In this document: positions 1 to 12,452 of the stretch, one piece after another
Position numbering within the stretch: the stretch's first letter is position 1
Layout of the letters: each line of letters opens with the position of its first letter
NCBI GenBank assembly: GCA_027605045.1
Contig: JAQFWX010000001.1
Span: 3,224,001-3,288,000 of the forward strand
Length of the DNA: 64,000 bases
Reading direction: 5' to 3'
Source: Phallus indusiatus
Lineage: Eukaryota > Basidiomycota > Agaricomycetes > Phallales > Phallaceae
The notes under the pieces: generated by a model
What the model saw: the letters and a program-made list of their open reading frames with translations, nothing else
The model's database searches: none
Told to the model about the DNA's origin: nothing
Made by a program: the position numbers and the translations under genes

Positions 1-1
1 T

Positions 2-436
2 AATAACATGAACCGTGTACCCGGTTCGAAAAGCGGAGGTATCGGTGGTGGTAGTGGTGGCGGTAACAGCAACAACCGATCATCGATGGACAAACGAGGA
101 TCGAGCCGCCCTGGGGCTGGCGACAAACCCGACGAGGAGATTGACCCGACGCTGTTGGAAGATGTACCCTCGTGGCTCAGGAGCCTCAGGTTGCACAAAT
201 ACACGTCAAACTTCCAGGGTATAACTTGGAAGCAGATGGTGGTGATGAGCGACCAGCAGCTTGAGGATATCGGTGTTGCAGCTGTTGGCGCGAGGCGGAA
301 GATGCTCAAGACATTCGAGCAGGTGAGGATGAAGATGGGTATACCCGAACCTGTTGGCTCAGCGACGAGCACGACAACCACAAATACGACGACGACGACG
401 AACACGGGCTCTTCAACTCCATCTGGATCTACTTAA
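2..436 (+). CDS. VTS1/Smaug-type SAM-domain RNA-binding protein, C-terminal part
   Basis: The reading frame is open from the window edge, so the N-terminus is missing. A low-complexity Gly/Ser/Asn stretch leads into a SAM domain of about 60 residues starting near LLEDVPSWLRSLRLHKY and ending near TFEQVRMKMG, followed by a Thr/Ser-rich tail and a stop. The LHKY, DxQLxxxGVxAxGARRKML pattern is that of the SAM domain of fungal Vts1 and animal Smaug. These domains bind hairpin RNA and recruit the deadenylation machinery, giving post-transcriptional repression in the cytoplasm. The C-terminal position of the SAM domain fits Vts1. The family call is firm; the rest of the protein lies outside the window. 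Confidence 0.85.
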   Translation, partial: NNMNRVPGSKSGGIGGGSGGGNSNNRSSMDKRGSSRPGAGDKPDEEIDPTLLEDVPSWLRSLRLHKYTSNFQGITWKQMVVMSDQQLEDIGVAAVGARRKMLKTFEQVRMKMGIPEPVGSATSTTTTNTTTTTNTGSSTPSGST

Positions 437-1041
437 TAATGCTTTCTTCTATCTTTCTTATTTCAGACGGTATGGATCCCCCATCATTTTGTTTTGCGAT
501 TCTGTGGATTTCTTCTTTTTCTTTTTGATTCAAGATGATTTGGATAGTACTACGCTTTGCGCTCTTTCACTGCTACCGAACGGCTCTTCCAGCTCTCCTC
601 TGCTTAAAACACCTATTTCATCCCTTTTTTCAAACATCTTTGCTTTTCCATTACGAGGTGCCTATGATTGCCGCTTATAATTATTAGGCTAATAGCTGTG
701 AAGAACTGTATATTGTAAACTCGTGCCATGCTTTTTATTATTGTTTTTTTCACATTATAAACCCACTTCCATGTTTTCGATCCAACGGGCACTATTGCCA
801 GTAGCCTCATATTTCCTTTTCTTCAGCGCATTGAGCATTGACATATCTAATTTGTTTATTTTATTTTTTTGGCCAGCTAGTATTAAGAAAAAGAAAAAAC
901 AAGGAAACGTGTACATTTTTCGGAGTCTGAATTGAATGACGTATTAGTCCATTGTTGCTTAGTCACGAAGCCCGATTTCTGATTTCTGACCCCACACCAC
1001 TCACAAATCAACCACTTATCGTCAATCATTGTAAATTATCA
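437..1041. other. Intergenic, T-rich
   Basis: 3' flank of the SAM-domain gene and promoter of the dehydrogenase. Long T-rich runs and stop codons in all frames; no gene seen. An in-frame upstream ATG at 952 could lengthen the dehydrogenase by 30 residues, but those residues do not look like the family. Confidence 0.5.
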
Positions 1042-2384
1042 ATGCCTTCATCGCGCCAGCCGTCGCCCTTGAGACAAGCAGTCGACCCCGAAGCTGCAGG
1101 TGCAATTGCACATGATCGTGTTGCTGTCATCACCGGTGCAGCCAGTGGAATCGGAAGAGCAGCCGCACTTGAGCTTGCGCAGTAAGTAGACGTCCCGTTT
1201 GGCAAGATTAGAAGGCGCTTGACGTCTGATTCCTGGTTTTCCCAAAAACCAAAAAAAAATTGCCTTTTTTATAATCGCATTGTAGCATTGGATTGAAAGT
1301 CGCAATTGCCGACGTTGTCGTTGAACAATTAGAAGCTCTCGGGCGCGATCTCGAAGCTATATCTGGACCCGCCAATGTTCTCGTTGTACCCACCGATGTG
1401 AGCGATCTTCAGCAGGTTCAAAATCTGAGAGACAAAGTTTTGGATAAATGGGGAGAAGTAAGTTGTATTGTCGAAGGAACGTAATTTTTTTTGGTTAATA
1501 TGCATTTATATTGATAGGTCACCGTTGTGATGAATAATGCTGGTATCGGTCCCGTTGGTGGATCTTGGACTGGTCTTGACAAGTGGAAGAAAGTGTTCGA
1601 CGTCAATTTTTGGGGGTAAGTTCTAAATTATCTGAGCATATATTATAAGTTCCTATGCTAAGTAATTCGTCAAACACATCGAAGTGTCGTAAATGTGCAG
1701 CAGACTTTTGTTCCTATTATGCTTCATCAGGAAAATCCAAGTGCGATCATCAACACTGGATCTAAACAAGGAATCACCAATCCTCCGTACGTGGATCGTC
1801 CTAATATACTTTGACTTTTTCATTAATTCCGTTTTTTTTTTCCAGTGGAAATCCCGCATACAACGCCACCAAAGCGGCCGTCAAAAGTCTAACTGAAAGT
1901 CTAGCACACGACTTGCGTCAAAAGTCAACTAAACTAACTGCCCATCTATTTGTGTAAGTCTATATCCGCCCATCTTTTTGTCGTAATTCATCACATCAAA
2001 TATATCACCTCATGCGATCCATGTGAAAAAAAAACATCATCACGGATCGCTTGAGGTGGTTATTCGTCGTCTTCTAACATCTTGATTTTTTCTTTCAAAT
2101 CCAACAGCCCCGGTTGGACGTACACAGGCCTGACCAAGGGCAACAACTCGGAAAAACCGGCTGGCGCATGGACAGCTAGTCAAACGGTGTTGTACATGCT
2201 CGAACGTGTTCGAGCAGGTGATTTCTATATTCTTGTACCGGACAACGAGACGACCCGCGAATTGGACCAGTTGAGGGTTAAATGGGCCGCTGAGGATATA
2301 ACGGAGAACAGGCCCGCTTTGAGCAGGTGGCATCCTGAATTTAAACCTTTGTTCGAGGAATATATCAGGGAAAACTTGGCTTGA
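1042..2384 (+). CDS. Short-chain dehydrogenase/reductase (SDR), classical type
   Basis: Six exons (1042-1181, 1286-1457, 1518-1615, 1685-1786, 1846-1953, 2108-2384) join in frame to 298 residues. The cofactor motif TGAASGIG lies near residue 35. NNAG follows in the central strand, then INTGSKQG (the usual catalytic Ser region), the active-site YNATK (Tyr-x3-Lys) and a PGW turn. This is the complete order of a classical NAD(P)(H)-dependent SDR with a Rossmann fold. Length and motif order match an intact enzyme. The substrate cannot be told from sequence: the family covers sugars, steroids, polyketides and aldehydes. No signal peptide is seen, so it is probably cytosolic. The start at 1042 is chosen because it gives the usual short N-terminus. 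Confidence 0.88.
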
Positions 2385-2772
2385 ATGTCATTTTTCCAAG
2401 GCATAAACAGTTGTAGATTTTGTACAATCTCAGTTGACCCATCTTTATGTGCTCGATTTTTTTTATATATACACGACTCGTGAAGTGAAATGGAATGTAA
2501 TTGAATAAAGCGACAGTGTCTTTTTTTACCACGCGAGCATTGGTTCCTATAAGGACAACCTGAATCATCAACCCATGCGTCAAATTTGACTTTTAATAGT
2601 AATAGAATAACGTTATGTAAACTAATAATCAAAAACAGAAAAAACATCTGGTCCATGTCATCCTAAAATCCATGCACATGCAAACAACAACAACAACAGA
2701 AGAAAAGGAGAGAAAGAGAGAGAAAAAGGTATCCCATGATAAACCAGTTAATATCACGTAAGAAGGAAAAAA
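2385..2772. other. Convergent intergenic region
   Basis: 3' ends of the dehydrogenase (+) and the aspartic protease (-) face each other here. A-rich and purine-rich DNA with possible AATAAA signals (for example near 2503). No gene seen. Confidence 0.45.
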
Positions 2773-4732
2773 TCAACCATAGTATGGGTCTTTATAAGGC
2801 CCAGGCTGTGGTGGCGGCATGTTGTACATCGAATATCCCGCAGGAGTTGGATCTTGCAAGGACCGATACGACCTCGGATTGAGAACGAACGGTCCTCCTC
2901 CTCCGGCGCCACCACCACCAATAGCACCGTTAGCACTACCATAATAACGCCTATTCCTCCGTCCCCTACAACAACACGTAAACAAAAGTCCGAGTATCGC
3001 CAAACCCAAAATAACACTCCCGGCAATAATATACGGCAAAAACCGGTGAATGTTCGATTCGCTAAAGGGAGACGTTGAAGATGTTACACCCGTCACTTTT
3101 GGTTGTGATGACCTTTGACCCTGACTGGGTGGTAGTAGCGCAAACTGCGGTTCGCTTGTAATGTCGTTTCCGTTCAGACGAGTGTCTACAAAGTCTTGAT
3201 GTGCGGTTTGTGGGGTTGTGGTTGAGAGGAATTGCATGAATGGGTCTTTTTGATTATTGGGGTTGCCGTCTACAAAGTCTCCAAAGTTGATGAGTAGATA
3301 GGCGTTTCGGACTAGGAAAGATAAGAAAGGGGTATCAGAGGTTGAAATGATTGGATGAAGTACAGAAAAACGAAGTGTGACGTACTGAATGACATGCCCA
3401 AGATTGCATCTATTGTGTTACCAGAGTTGAAGTCTATGGGTTGGAACTGGAAAGAAAAGTATATATCGGAGGACACAAACACATTAAGAGAAACCTTGGC
3501 TTACAGCTCCAATACATTGGTTCGGATCTTGCCCACCAACAGTCGTAGCTGGCGGAGTCGTATCAAGCGGATTAATCGTCAAGTTTTGACCACCAATAGT
3601 AAATGTGACATTGAGCTCTTGATCGCAAGGTATAATCCATACGCTTTGATTCTCGTCAAACTCTGCACCTTGAACGCGGCCGTATATCGCATCGCTGATG
3701 GGACTCGGGACTTGGGGTAAAGTAAAGCCCGTATCGTATGCAGCGACGAATTTTCCATCTGGAGTACCAGGGACGGTTGAGTCGACAGGGATAATGTTCC
3801 CATCGGGACCATACACAGCATCGATAAGGGTTGTCCAATGTTGATTTGCCGACTCGGTGTTGGAAGTGATTGCTACTGGGACTTGATTTTGCGACTGTAT
3901 GGAGTCCATCCCAGGTATAGTCTCGCTGATTGTGAATTGACCATTAACGGTGGCGTCGTGGTCTCCTATCCGCTGAAGCAGCACAGTGATAAAATTGGGG
4001 GTGGAGGTATTTTGACGGAAAACGTTGTCGAGGAAGGGATCGGCTTTTGCGTCGTTGATTGTTGAGCGGATAATAGAACCTTGACTGGGACCTAAACCGA
4101 TGAGGCCGTTGCCACTCGTGAGCTCCTTTGCACGTTCACTGTCGTCTTGTGCTGCGACTACAGAGAGAGGTTCGGTCTTAGGGGGAGAATGTGATGATCA
4201 GGGGTTTTTGCTTACTGAAAGCTTGGCTGGGTACTGTAAAGCCCGAGAATGTTGTTTCAACAAAGCCTACAGGACCAAAGACTGAACCAACGGCGTAGTT
4301 TACAGACACATTTGTGTTAGTCAAGCTTGTGCCAGGGATTGACTGGGCTATCCAGAGGTCGGAGCTAGTAATAGCAAGGCGTGTCAGAAGATGAGATTCG
4401 TAAAATGTATAAAGAAACTACATACCTTCCGGTATCAATAGTGACGACTAATTGTTGTCTAATAAGATTAGCCAAGGTAAGTAAGTATCCACCGTCCGGC
4501 AACATAGAAAGTGCACGGACCCTCCCATAGTGATATCGGCCAAATACTCAGTATTAGAGACGTCATTTACATGAACGCTGGTATTCGTTGCCCGTTTTGA
4601 AAGAGAGCGCCGACGGGAAGGAGGATGGACATGTCCACGGACGGGAAAAGAGATAGCAGCTACAGGAGTGATGTCGAGGTGAACAAGGTCGCAGACCAAT
4701 AAGAATAGCAAAGAAGAGATGAATCGAGACAT
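2773..4732 (-). CDS. Pepsin-family (A1) aspartic protease with C-terminal membrane anchor
   Basis: Six exons (4732-4521, 4458-4426, 4364-4216, 4157-3505, 3446-3386, 3311-2773) join in frame to 548 residues. A hydrophobic signal peptide (SRFISSLLFLLVCDLV) is followed by a basic propeptide with RRRSLSKR. The first catalytic loop is DTGSSDLW, split by an intron after DTG; the second is AAYDTGFTLP. A late DAILGMSF segment is also family-typical. After the catalytic core comes a Ser/Thr/Pro-rich stalk, one transmembrane segment (YIIAGSVILGLAILGLLF), a CCCRGRRNRR stop-transfer and a Gly/Pro/Tyr-rich cytoplasmic tail. It is therefore predicted to be an active endopeptidase tethered at the cell surface or in the secretory pathway, rather than a freely secreted pepsin. 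The second intron-2 donor and short exon 2 (33 bp) deserve RNA support. Confidence 0.9.
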
Positions 4733-5150
4733 GGAAGAAAAAGAAAAAAAGGGAATAAGATAATATAGATGCGACGGGAAAAAGAGTTTGGGAAGGAGAG
4801 GAAAGGGAAGAGGGAAAGACAACTTGCACCTCTTTGTTCGATTGCTGTACTTGCTTGGAGAGGGTGACACTGCAAGTGGAGTCGCTGGAAAGCGCCCAAA
4901 GTCTGACTAAGCTTCGGCCTGTGCATTAGACTCTCCCGCACCAATCGCTTGTAAAGTTTGACATGCTGTGAGTTATTTCAAAAAAAAGTGATGCATAGGT
5001 CGTGTTTTTCAAAAATACTGCGCAATTCTCTATGACAACAGAACAACTTCGGATGGCGGCGCACATCTTTATTATACATACGTTATTACGTATACAACAA
5101 TTTGTGGATATGCATTCGAATTTGATTTTCGACCTCTCTCAGCCCTCGAT
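4733..5150. other. Intergenic region
   Basis: Promoter side of the protease and 3' side of the aldo-keto reductase, both on the minus strand. No other gene seen. Confidence 0.45.
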
Positions 5151-6605
5151 TCAAAGCGGGGGAGAGTCTGCGAAAAGCAAATGCATGATAGCAGGTGGAT
5201 AACGCGCGGCAGCAGATGGAATCCCAGCCTCGTCAATCAGTCTCCTGATGTTTCCCAAGTCCTGTTCGCTTAATTGGATCCGCGCAGCAGCAACATTTTC
5301 TTCGAGATACTAAGTATTTCAACAACAGTGTCAAGATCTTTTTGATAAAGTAGTGCTCGGCGCTGTTAATTACACTCACAGTGATGCGTTTGGTTCCTGG
5401 GATAGGAATGATATCGTCACCCTGTTGGAGTAGCCAAGCAAGAGCTACCTGTCCAGCAGTTGCCTTATACTTGGCACTGAGAGTTTTGAGGCCTTCGGCG
5501 ATCTTCAGAATGAGCGGGAAACACTCTTGATATCTGACGGTAAATCTCTTGAATCAATCCGCCCTATCATTGTTTAACCTCAGATTGTATCTCCAAACTC
5601 ACAATGGAATAGCTCTTCTGAAGTCATCTTGATCAAACTCATCCACTGATTTCTATGCATGTACAGATTAAGCACAGCGCCTCGCTCGGACTTGATGGGC
5701 AACGGATTTTGATACTTACGTACTGCCCCGTCAAAATCCCCCGTCCCATTGGACTATACGCTACAACCTTGACACCCAACTCGCGCGCCGTCGCAAGCAG
5801 ACCGATCTGTGGATTTTCAATATCCAAAATGAACGGCGAATATTCAACCTCGATGGCTGCGATGGGATGAACGGCGTGTGCCCGTCGGAGACTGGTACTG
5901 GAGCATTCAGAAAGACCCAAGTAGCGCACTTTGCCTTCTCTATCGGGAGATATATGATTTTACTTCCTATCAACGGTACACACTGCTTACTTGACAAGCT
6001 CGGCCATAGCACCAACCGTAATCTCAATTGGAGTGTCAGGATCAACCCTAGAAAGCAAAAACACTCTTCAACGTCTCTCCTTCAAGATGGCGAAAGCTCG
6101 ATTCTCACCGATGCTGATACAATAAGTCAATATAATCCACTCCAAGATTCCCCAAACTCTCCTCCACAGAATCGCGCACAAATTCTGGTGTACCACAAGG
6201 TGACAAATCGGGTTTGAGACCGAATTTTGTAGCGAGGAAAATGTCTTTTCGTTTTCCCGTACGAGCGAACCATTTACCAATCAAAGACTCAGAATCGCCA
6301 TAGGCACGGGCTCTTATGTTCCCCGAAATGTGAGCGACATAAACAGCATGAGTAAATTAGGATGGTTGTCTTACGTATCCCAGTGCGTACAGCCCAACTC
6401 GTACGCTCTATCAAAAACTTGGAAGCGCTCTTCATCGGAAGCTGTGGCTCCGCTAGCGATTATCCTTTAACACCACGAATATACACAAAGGAGAGAAGAA
6501 CTCGAGCAAAACGTACTAGAACGCGCTCAAACCCATCGTTCCGAATCCAATAGCATTGAACTCTGCGTCACTAATCCTTCGTTTAATGATGACAGAAGAT
6601 GACAT
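5151..6605 (-). CDS. Aldo-keto reductase
   Basis: Multi-exon gene with start ATG at 6605. Exon 1 (6605-6517), exon 2 (6452-6375) and exon 3 (from 6312) join in frame. The early catalytic Asp and Tyr are seen in [12 protein letters not shown], with a Lys in LATKFG. Later segments are [17 protein letters not shown] (cofactor-side strand) and [15 protein letters not shown] final exon has the [12 protein letters not shown] pattern typical of AKR NADPH binding, then a short tail ending in [11 protein letters not shown]. The fold is a TIM barrel that reduces aldehydes or ketones with NADPH in the cytosol. It resembles the fungal pyridoxal reductase/AKR8-13-like group, but the substrate is not determined. 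I did not trace every middle exon boundary with equal certainty. Confidence 0.85.
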
Positions 6606-8721
6606 TTTTCGTCTCCGGGATAATTTTGCTCGACACAAAAAATGAAAAGTAGAGAGTTTAGAAATTTTCGAGGTTCAGCCATTTCCTTAAGCTGCCTTTA
6701 TATACACGCCAGAACGCCTTAATGTACCAAAAAACCAGTCTAATCAATGAAAAGGCGCATTTTATATTCTACCCAAAAAGTAATTACGTCGATGGCGGGC
6801 GGCGATTGTCTGCAGGGCTTGAATTCACGCAAAATATATTACGCTAGAAGTCGAAGATTCAGAAAACGTACTTCTACATACCACTTGTCATTAATTCATT
6901 AATGTCATTACCGTTATGTAGTGATAATTTCTCGCAAAACAATTGACGCGGATTGAGTTTCGCCCAAATGCATGGAATTTCACACCCCACGGCCGCAGTG
7001 GCGAAGACGGAGAAAATGTCTTGGAATATGTACTAATATAAACGGGGTAGTAAAGTACTAAAAATGACTTTTACGTAGAATGTAAAATAGCCGGCGTCAG
7101 AGATTTCTTCTCTGTTATGCTTCAATTGAAATCTATTTTTGGCATAAATCTTTTAAAGGTATGTAAATAATACAAAATATCTTTGTTCGTGTGCTACATA
7201 ATGTGTAGATTCAGATCAATCCTTCTCAGTGGCTGAGATTAGGCTATTTTATCAAGGAACAATTCATGAATTAGAGGAAGGTCATTTACCATGCTACAGT
7301 GCATCAGGAAAAAGGTTCCGGCGCTTGTAAATGGAGCCAAATTACGGACGCTGGTTCTGATTACGAATCCCTATGAATCCCCACGTAGGCCGCGTAATTC
7401 ACTCTCGTTCATGTACTATCATGTACCACTCCGGACAATTCACCCGTACAACGTAGAATGCTATAAAGTATACAAGGTCTTGTAGTCTAAGGGTAAATAC
7501 AGACTTCTTCATAGTTTTCTTCTATCTATGAACCACTGAGTAAACCTTTACTAGCTTTACTTATTACAGTTGAATACATAGTTGCTGATGTTGCTATCAG
7601 CCGCCTCAGGCACTTGCAAAGCCAAATCCACCATCTGTTTAGGGTATTCTTCTTCGTCGCACACTGCCAACATGGGCACTGGGCGGACCCCGCGACAAAG
7701 GGCCACACCAAGCAGCATTGGAACATTGCCCGCTTATACAAATGCATGACGTATTAGTGGAGTTTTCGAGGATGGTGATTGGCCATCATCGCTCCACGGC
7801 TCCACAAGCGCTTGCTCGAGTTCAATTGGTATATAACCTTCCTCTCTCTCTCTTTGACGATACACGCCTCTATCCTCTCAACTGCCACCGCGTTTCCCTT
7901 TGAGCAATGGTAAGCACTATAGTTTTCTTATCCCAAGTCAAGAATAGACTATTAGAATTAGAACTATTATAGATTACTATATTATGTACTTTAAATTTGT
8001 AGTAGTAGTACTTAGAACTCATGATTAATAAAATGTTATTTGTGATATATATACATGATAGCAGCTGAGCTGCGCCCAATATTGCAAGATTGATTATGCA
8101 GCGTAAAATTCAAAAATGGCTACGAGGTCTACATTTGATCAAATAAATACACATCAGTAGTGAATCACATAAAATCTTTCATTTACGAAAAAAAATATTT
8201 ATTATGTCGAAATACGTAGTACTACAAAATTCTAGGCCCGTCTACAAAGTAGTACATAAGCCGGGAGAGTCGTACAGAGCTAAAAACGGTATGTAGCGTA
8301 TGTAGCGCGACGTACCATAGCCCCTTTTTCCTGATGTGTACTACATGCGCCGGTTTTCCGCAGTAGCTGTCGTCAATGACGAGCATTACGAATACGGTTT
8401 ACGATCTTTTGTTTTTTTTTTAAAAAACAACTGCATGAAGTAGACTGGGAAAATCGATCAAATTTGCGAGCAATACTAGATACTGCATCAATTTCACGTA
8501 CTACTGTAAATCCGCGTTCTCAAACTTACACAACGACACTGGCTCCCTGCACAAACAACATCCCGGCACAAACTAGATGCATACTAGACCTCCAATATCA
8601 ATCCAAGCCCAATCTACTTTGCCCCTCATGCACTTCGGGGGTGGAATGTAGTTAGGTGGACGGACGAAAAGGTAGCTCTTATCTCGAACGGTCTTTTCAG
8701 GCCAGCTGCAGTTACATGCAT
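6606..8721. other. AT-rich intergenic region without a convincing gene
   Basis: About 2.1 kb with frequent stops on both strands. The longest open frames (60-75 codons at 7291-7485, 7526-7747 and 8464-8655) have no recognisable domain. A promoter-like element sits near 7830-7910: a TATATAA box, a pyrimidine-rich stretch and an ATG directly followed by GTAAGC. No open frame continues beyond it, so this may be a decayed gene start. Confidence 0.45.
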
Positions 8722-8739
8722 AAGGTCGAAGGATTCTGA

Positions 8740-11127
8740 GCCAGCATATATCAACGCACAGTGAACAAACCTAAACACAGATTACACTTATCCCTATATA
8801 AGTCGCCACGAGCAGATGAGACTCACTGCAGTTTGAGCGGACGCATAGATGCAGCATGTTCAATCTAACGCCGTGGCGAAAGGCTTCAGCCTTCTAAACC
8901 ATCAAAAGATGTACAATCCAATAGATTGGCTATCGCGAGGGTACTATTGCGCGACGTCTGTTCCAGGACTGCAATTTCCAGTCTACATTTAACTTACTTT
9001 TTTCAATGTTTTTGCATATTTAAGAGAAAGAAATCAAAACTCAAACGGTAGAAGATCTGAAAAGACAAAGACATTTCGTTTTGGCATGGGGTGAGACCGT
9101 GCACATATAACGGGCTCTACAATTCCTGAAGGAGCTCATCGACAGGAAGGCTTCAAATTGGACTTTTCATTGCCACGAATTTGGTTCTTGTTTTATAACA
9201 TGTTGGACTCCGACTCGGAATTGCTTATTTTTAAATAAGCAGGGACAGCAGCTCGACAGTTGCCCTTCTGTATTCTCCGAAGGTCGGAACAAATAGCTTA
9301 TAACCGTGCATCATGATCATGACTCGTTACTCTTGTTGTTCTTTTAGTTGTATACTGCATTCAATCAACGTCTTTTGTGGCTAATGACTATACCCTTGTT
9401 TCTTTGACGTCTCTTAATATCTTTGTCTCCCCGCCTTGACATGGAAATCAAACTTGCCAATCGCAAGTGACTGGGCTTTTCCTTTTTTTCTGCGATTATT
9501 CAAGGGGTGTTCCACATTTTTCATGTTTCCTTATTTTTAATGAATACTGGAGGGTATTTATTGAACCTTGTTATTCAAGGATTTCTCAGAGTGGAGCATG
9601 GCACCATGACTGGTGGCAGTGTGGTACTTTTGACGACCGGCCCTCTTTCCGCTCTTATCATATCGATTGCATCATTGACACCAAGCGTTTATACCAACTT
9701 CATTCACACTAATAAACATTTCTCAATGTAGGGGTGTGTGCTATAAACATGGGAATGTGTCTCGCGGTCCGTTTACTTCCTAAACTCGAGTTTAACCCGA
9801 AGACAGCTATGAATATATGACAGGACTATATAGAGCGGGAACACAAGAGATCGCTTTGAAAAAGAATAGCCATTTCAACATCAAATTATGTTTTTTCCTT
9901 TTGAAAACTGCTTTCAGGCATTTGAATTAGCCTGTACATTGGCAGATCCCTATCAATGATGTTGAAAGGCGGCTCGGATTCTATAATTATTTACAGCGCT
10001 ACAGGTAAAAGACGATCAATTTTTAAACCGTCTCTCGAACAATGAACGTGAATTTCTCTGAATTGGAATTGTCAAACGTCGATGCCATGGCGGTTAAACC
10101 ACGAGATAGCACTGCTGTGGCTTTGGCACCACCTTTTAAGCACGGAGACAACTCTAGGTTCAGGGACCAGCGTATTAACTAACATCTTCGAAGGAGACAT
10201 TTAATTTCCGATTTTCATGCATGACACAACGGAACAATACAGTTGGCATATGATAAATCCACCGTCGACTTCCCGCAGGGCGGATGCACAACGCAATTCG
10301 GACCCGATCTCCGTGTCAGGCGTCTGACTAGAATTCGTCGTGAATAGAGACTCTAGAAGTTTCAAGTTTCCATACCTTGTAGTGACTGACCCCATGATCT
10401 CAATGCGTAGGAAGCCGAGTTTGCCTGATTTCATTTAGAAAGTCTCAGCTGCAGTTAAACTGGCACGGCTAGTAGGAGCGTTAAATAACCGTCGATATTT
10501 ATGGAGCTAGTGGCGAAGTCGGTCGGAGTCTTTCTCGGCCTCCAGTATAAATCCTTCCCGATAGTTCTCTCGACAGGCGTAAGGCGAACTGATTTTGACA
10601 TGCACAGTGAGACAATTCCTCAGAAGTAATATTACCCAACCGCTAACTGTAAATAATGAACCCATCATCTCGTTTCTATCAAGCTCCGATATCTATCAAC
10701 TTCTCCCGAAATAATAAAAGATAATAATAAAAGATACACTGGCGATAACACGCTCCATACATAATCAATTTGTTTTGATTGTCTCGCGTTCCCGAGATAT
10801 CGTAGTTTGTCATCCACTACATCGTCCTCGCCACAATTGGCGTATGCACATGCTACAATCCCTACATTCTCGTAATAGTTAGTCAAGCCGAGAGGGCGTT
10901 TCACTCTAGTATCAAAAATTCCAACGAAGAACCGCATTTCGGCATTCTGATCAGGCACCGTTAGTTTCTCCGTGTAGCTCTAGGCGGAATTTTGTCAATT
11001 GAATCAAACTTAGCAGATCATTCGCAAGACAATATCTACCGGTTCCGTTTCTTCTATCTTCATTCGATCGCTGAATTTCGTGAACGCCGGACCTCTACAC
11101 TTCGTGAGACAGAGCCTTTCGACTCCA
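8740..11127. other. Non-coding upstream half of copy A
   Basis: No gene can be supported. Short open frames at 9467-9712 (+) and 10201-10434 (-) are not kept in frame in copy B: indels shift them. The minus-strand stretch 10665-11060 corresponds to the longer open frame at 22321-22614 in copy B, but is broken here by a one-base deletion and stops. Confidence 0.5.
10665..11060 (-). pseudogene. Broken copy of the small minus-strand frame seen at 22321-22614
   Basis: A segment around GIFDTRVKRPLG, YENVG and ACAYANCGE is shared with the copy B frame. In copy A one base is missing near 11036 (GGTAGATATT versus GGTAAGATATT), and in-frame stops follow. Amino-acid similarity between the copies is what the DNA duplication predicts, so coding constraint is not proven. 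No family is recognised with confidence. Confidence 0.3.
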
Positions 11128-11136
11128 TATATAAAT
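11128..11136 (+). promoter_or_regulatory. TATA box of terpene synthase 1
   Basis: TATATAAAT lies 76 bp upstream of the ATG at 11204. The same element lies at the same distance from the ATG in copy B (22658), and TATATAA lies about 76 bp upstream of synthase 3. This shared spacing supports the second in-frame ATG as the true start. Confidence 0.6.
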
Positions 11137-11203
11137 AAGATAGGATGAGAGCTATTAGATGTCGCAACGACAAGTACTCCCGGCTTTTACTTCATACCAT
11201 CCA

Positions 11204-12452
11204 ATGACCCAGGTTAAAAAACCATCATCCAATTCCGACTCCATCGACAGCCTCAACAATGAAGGCTTGGAGCCAGTCTATCAACCTGGTAAAGCTTTAT
11301 TATACTTTTTCTAGGACTACTCTCATAACGTGTTTTCTCCCCTCCAAGAACGAGTCATAGGTGCCTTGCAAGCTTTTTTAGACGATTTCAACTATTCTCC
11401 CACTGGCATAAATCCAATCAATCAAGAACTGGAGGATTATATGCGGGAACTCATGATTACCAGAGGAATAGAGTGTCCATTGTTGAAGAAAACTCTTCCT
11501 CTCATGGCTTGCCTTGTTCAGGTAAAAAGTTAACATAACGTTATCGCGGCATACAGTAGGCTTATCTGGTTTTTATGAAAGCTCTGTCACCCAACCCTTC
11601 CAATGGATGTCAAGAAAAATGCGGGTGTATATATGTGGTATGTGAAATTTTTCTTCTTCCCCTTCCTTCTTTCTAAACATCTTCTAAAGGCTCTGCTTAT
11701 ATGTCGAAGACAAGATATTGGAAGACCCAGTACCCCTGAAAGAGTTCGGTCAGCGTTTATTGACCGGAAAACCTCAGCTCGATCCCGCTCTCACCGTTTT
11801 CGTGGAAGTCCTCAATAGGATGTGGACATTCTACGACCCTATTGTTGCGTCTTTGATCCTTAACGGCACTCTCCAATTTGTGTCGTATACCTGCGTAGAG
11901 CCTGAACTGGAGAAGATACGTCTGATTCGAGGTGAAGACCGTTTCGCTTGGTATTTGCGGGATGCAACTGGCATTTTCAATTACGGGTTACTTGGTTTTA
12001 CGAAAGAGGACGGATTTAGTGCAGTCGATCTCATTCAAGCTTTACCAAACTTCAGCTTTTGGTTCAGTGCTACAAATGACCTTTTATCGTGAGTTCTACG
12101 ACACATTTCCTTACTCGACCATCTCTAACATTTTATGATCAGGTTCCACAAAGAGGAATCACAAGGAGAAACTGGAACATACATTTGGACTCGTGCTGAG
12201 ACAGAGAACAAATCTCGATATGAAGCTTGCGAAGAGCTTGTGGAGGAACTAAAGGCAAGCAGACGGATAATCCATAAGACGATGGCAAACGTCAGCCCAA
12301 AGGCGGTGAATCTCTGGCGAGCTTTTGAGAGAGGCTTCGTGTGAGTCTTCACCTGAAAACGTATCAATTTCAATGGCTGATGAATTTCATTCGTATTAAG
12401 TGAATGGCATTTAATTCAACCTCGATATCGTTTGAAAGAGCTAGGTTTCTGA
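11204..12452 (+). CDS. TRI5-like terpene synthase 1 (trichodiene-synthase superfamily)
   Basis: Six exons (11204-11288, 11349-11521, 11582-11637, 11690-12088, 12143-12340, 12401-12452) join in frame to 320 residues, the usual size of a class I fungal sesquiterpene cyclase of the TRI5 type. The second metal-binding motif is perfect: NDLLSFHKE (N-D-x2-S-x2-K-E). The first, Asp-rich motif reads YVEDKILED, so the usual leading Asp is Glu, while synthase 3 has YIDEMIFVD. GEDRFAWYLRDATG is a helix conserved in all three genes. Such enzymes ionise farnesyl diphosphate with Mg2+ and cyclise it in the cytosol. The ATG at 11159 would add 15 residues but lies only about 30 bp from the TATA box; the ATG at 11204 aligns with synthase 3. 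The product is unknown. Confidence 0.85.

Noticed and set aside
7526..7747. Cys/Trp-rich 73-codon frame on the minus strand
   Set aside because: Considered as a transposase or reverse-transcriptase remnant, but no motif could be named.
11159..11203. Upstream in-frame ATG of terpene synthase 1 (and the same in synthase 2)
   Set aside because: It sits only about 30 bp after the TATA box; the ATG at 11204 aligns with the start of synthase 3 and has the same 76-bp distance to the TATA box.
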